Both the position numbers and the translations under genes were made by a program. Shown in pieces: positions 53,272 through 53,902 of a DNA stretch of 53,902 nucleotides. Location: contig JBCCGE010000012.1 in the NCBI GenBank assembly GCA_039029455.1, forward strand, positions 1-53,902, read 5' to 3'. This DNA is from JBCCGE01 sp039029455. Its GTDB lineage: Bacteria; Pseudomonadota; Gammaproteobacteria; Arenicellales; Poriferihabitantaceae. Below the pieces are notes generated by a model. It did no database searches and was not told the origin of the DNA. It saw only the letters and a program-made list of their open reading frames with translations. The number at the start of each line of letters is the position of its first letter. The first letter of the stretch is position 1.

Positions 53272-53299
53272 AAAAAGGCGGCGTGAAGCCGCCTTTTTT
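53272..53299. terminator. Bidirectional intrinsic terminator
   Basis: AAAAAGGCGGC pairs with GCCGCCTTTTT around a GTGAA loop, with A and T runs on both flanks, so it can end transcripts of the + strand glycine-rich gene and of the convergent - strand gene at 53467. Confidence 0.9.
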
Positions 53300-53466
53300 G
53301 TGGCCGGGTAGAAAGCGCACAGCGAGAAAATCGTCAATCCCGAACGCTCCAAAACCCTCTGAGTGAAGGTGCACTTCGTGCTCAGATTCAGACGATCCGG
53401 ACCATGCGGCAACGGGAGGTCAATCAGAACGAGCTCGATTTCGGATCAAATCAATAATCCACTCCA

Positions 53467-53902
53467 CTAATTTTCTATCGTGGGGTCGTCAGTAGGTTGA
53501 GGTTTGTAGTTGGACTTCATCTGGCTAATGCGTTCGAGAACCCACGTATCCACACGTTTTATTCGCTCTCGGATGTTCAGGCTTGACCGGCTGGCGGTTG
53601 AGGCCATTTTGAAGATCGCGGTTTCCTGAGTTTTTTGTACCATGGTTTTTCGGGTAATCTGAAAACTCAGCCCAAGCATGAAAAAGATCAGACCAAAAGG
53701 GAAAAAGGCGATCAGTATAAGAAGCCGATGGGGCGTCGCATACTGGCGCCAGAAACGACGCGACGCCCGGAAAAACTGCCGACCCCGTCTGAAGAACAAA
53801 ATCTTGTATCGCCTGATCCAGTACCAGCGATGTTGTGAGAAGAATACTCCGTAACGCAGTCCTACGGTTTTCAGCACTTTCAGCAGCAAAAGTTTCAGCA
53901 GG
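53467..53902 (-). CDS. Membrane protein of unknown function (5' end beyond window edge)
   Basis: The frame is open to the right edge, so the TTG at 53889 need not be the true start. The visible 140 or more residues have an N-terminal stretch very rich in Arg, Phe, Tyr and Trp (YWIRRYKILFFRRGRQFFRASRRFWR), one or two membrane segments in LLILIAFFPFGLIFFMLGLSF (about 57-77) and a cytoplasmic-type charged C-terminus. I do not recognise a family. The positive-inside rule places the N-terminal part in the cytoplasm. Confidence 0.65.
   Translation of the reverse strand, partial: LLKLLLLKVLKTVGLRYGVFFSQHRWYWIRRYKILFFRRGRQFFRASRRFWRQYATPHRLLILIAFFPFGLIFFMLGLSFQITRKTMVQKTQETAIFKMASTASRSSLNIRERIKRVDTWVLERISQMKSNYKPQPTDDPTIEN

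Overview
The window looks like chromosomal DNA of a free-living, probably marine, gammaproteobacterium. This rests on an S9 ribosomal protein tail of gammaproteobacterial type, a metG gene divergent from an mrp-dcd pair (an order known from Pseudomonas and relatives), a DdlA-type ligase, GcvA-like and DUF1127 genes, and Fur- and CRP-type operators. NuoC and NuoD are separate proteins, unlike the fused form of E. coli. No phage, transposon, integrase or CRISPR array was found; most of the window reads as stable core plus accessory metabolism.

Layout. 1-6 kb: rpsI tail with terminator, tRNA-Gln(CTG), a small exported protein, metG (-), then mrp, dcd and a multi-zinc-ribbon protein (+). 6-11 kb: an orphan PhnZ/TmpB-like HD oxygenase (-), a DUF1127 protein (-), and a + strand group of a GcvA-like LysR regulator, a QueG-like 4Fe-4S protein and a HyuA-type hydantoinase without HyuB. 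11.1-19.2 kb: a tightly packed - strand group of four genes, read right to left: a membrane-anchored HExxH protease with calcium-binding repeats, an M36/M4-like protease without signal peptide, a SAM-cyclase-ATPase-TPR regulator, and a JmjC-like oxygenase. A CRP-like palindrome lies upstream of the first gene. I recognise no published system with this content, and it is the best candidate for a new one. 19.3-27.7 kb (-): a branched-chain-amino-acid-type ABC importer, then a trimethylamine-dehydrogenase-like flavoprotein and a PuuA-like glutamate-amine ligase. Together they suggest uptake and breakdown of an amine. 27.8-31.3 kb (+): a four-domain glycosyltransferase and a DUF1566 exported protein. 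31.4-33.4 kb (-): an EamA transporter and ddl.

33.5-47.9 kb (-) is the complete 14-gene nuoA-N operon for respiratory complex I. Two adjacent Fur-type boxes lie upstream of nuoA, suggesting iron control of this iron-rich enzyme. 48-54 kb: a glycine-rich DUF533/TerB-like protein (-), a Tat-type exported protein (+) with a perfect CRP consensus site at the class II spacing from a -10 element, O-acetylhomoserine sulfhydrylase and a CoA-binding protein (-), inorganic pyrophosphatase and a small glycine-rich hydrophobic protein (+), and a membrane protein cut by the right edge (-).

Functions were assigned by reading motifs and by remembered family sequences. No database search was run.
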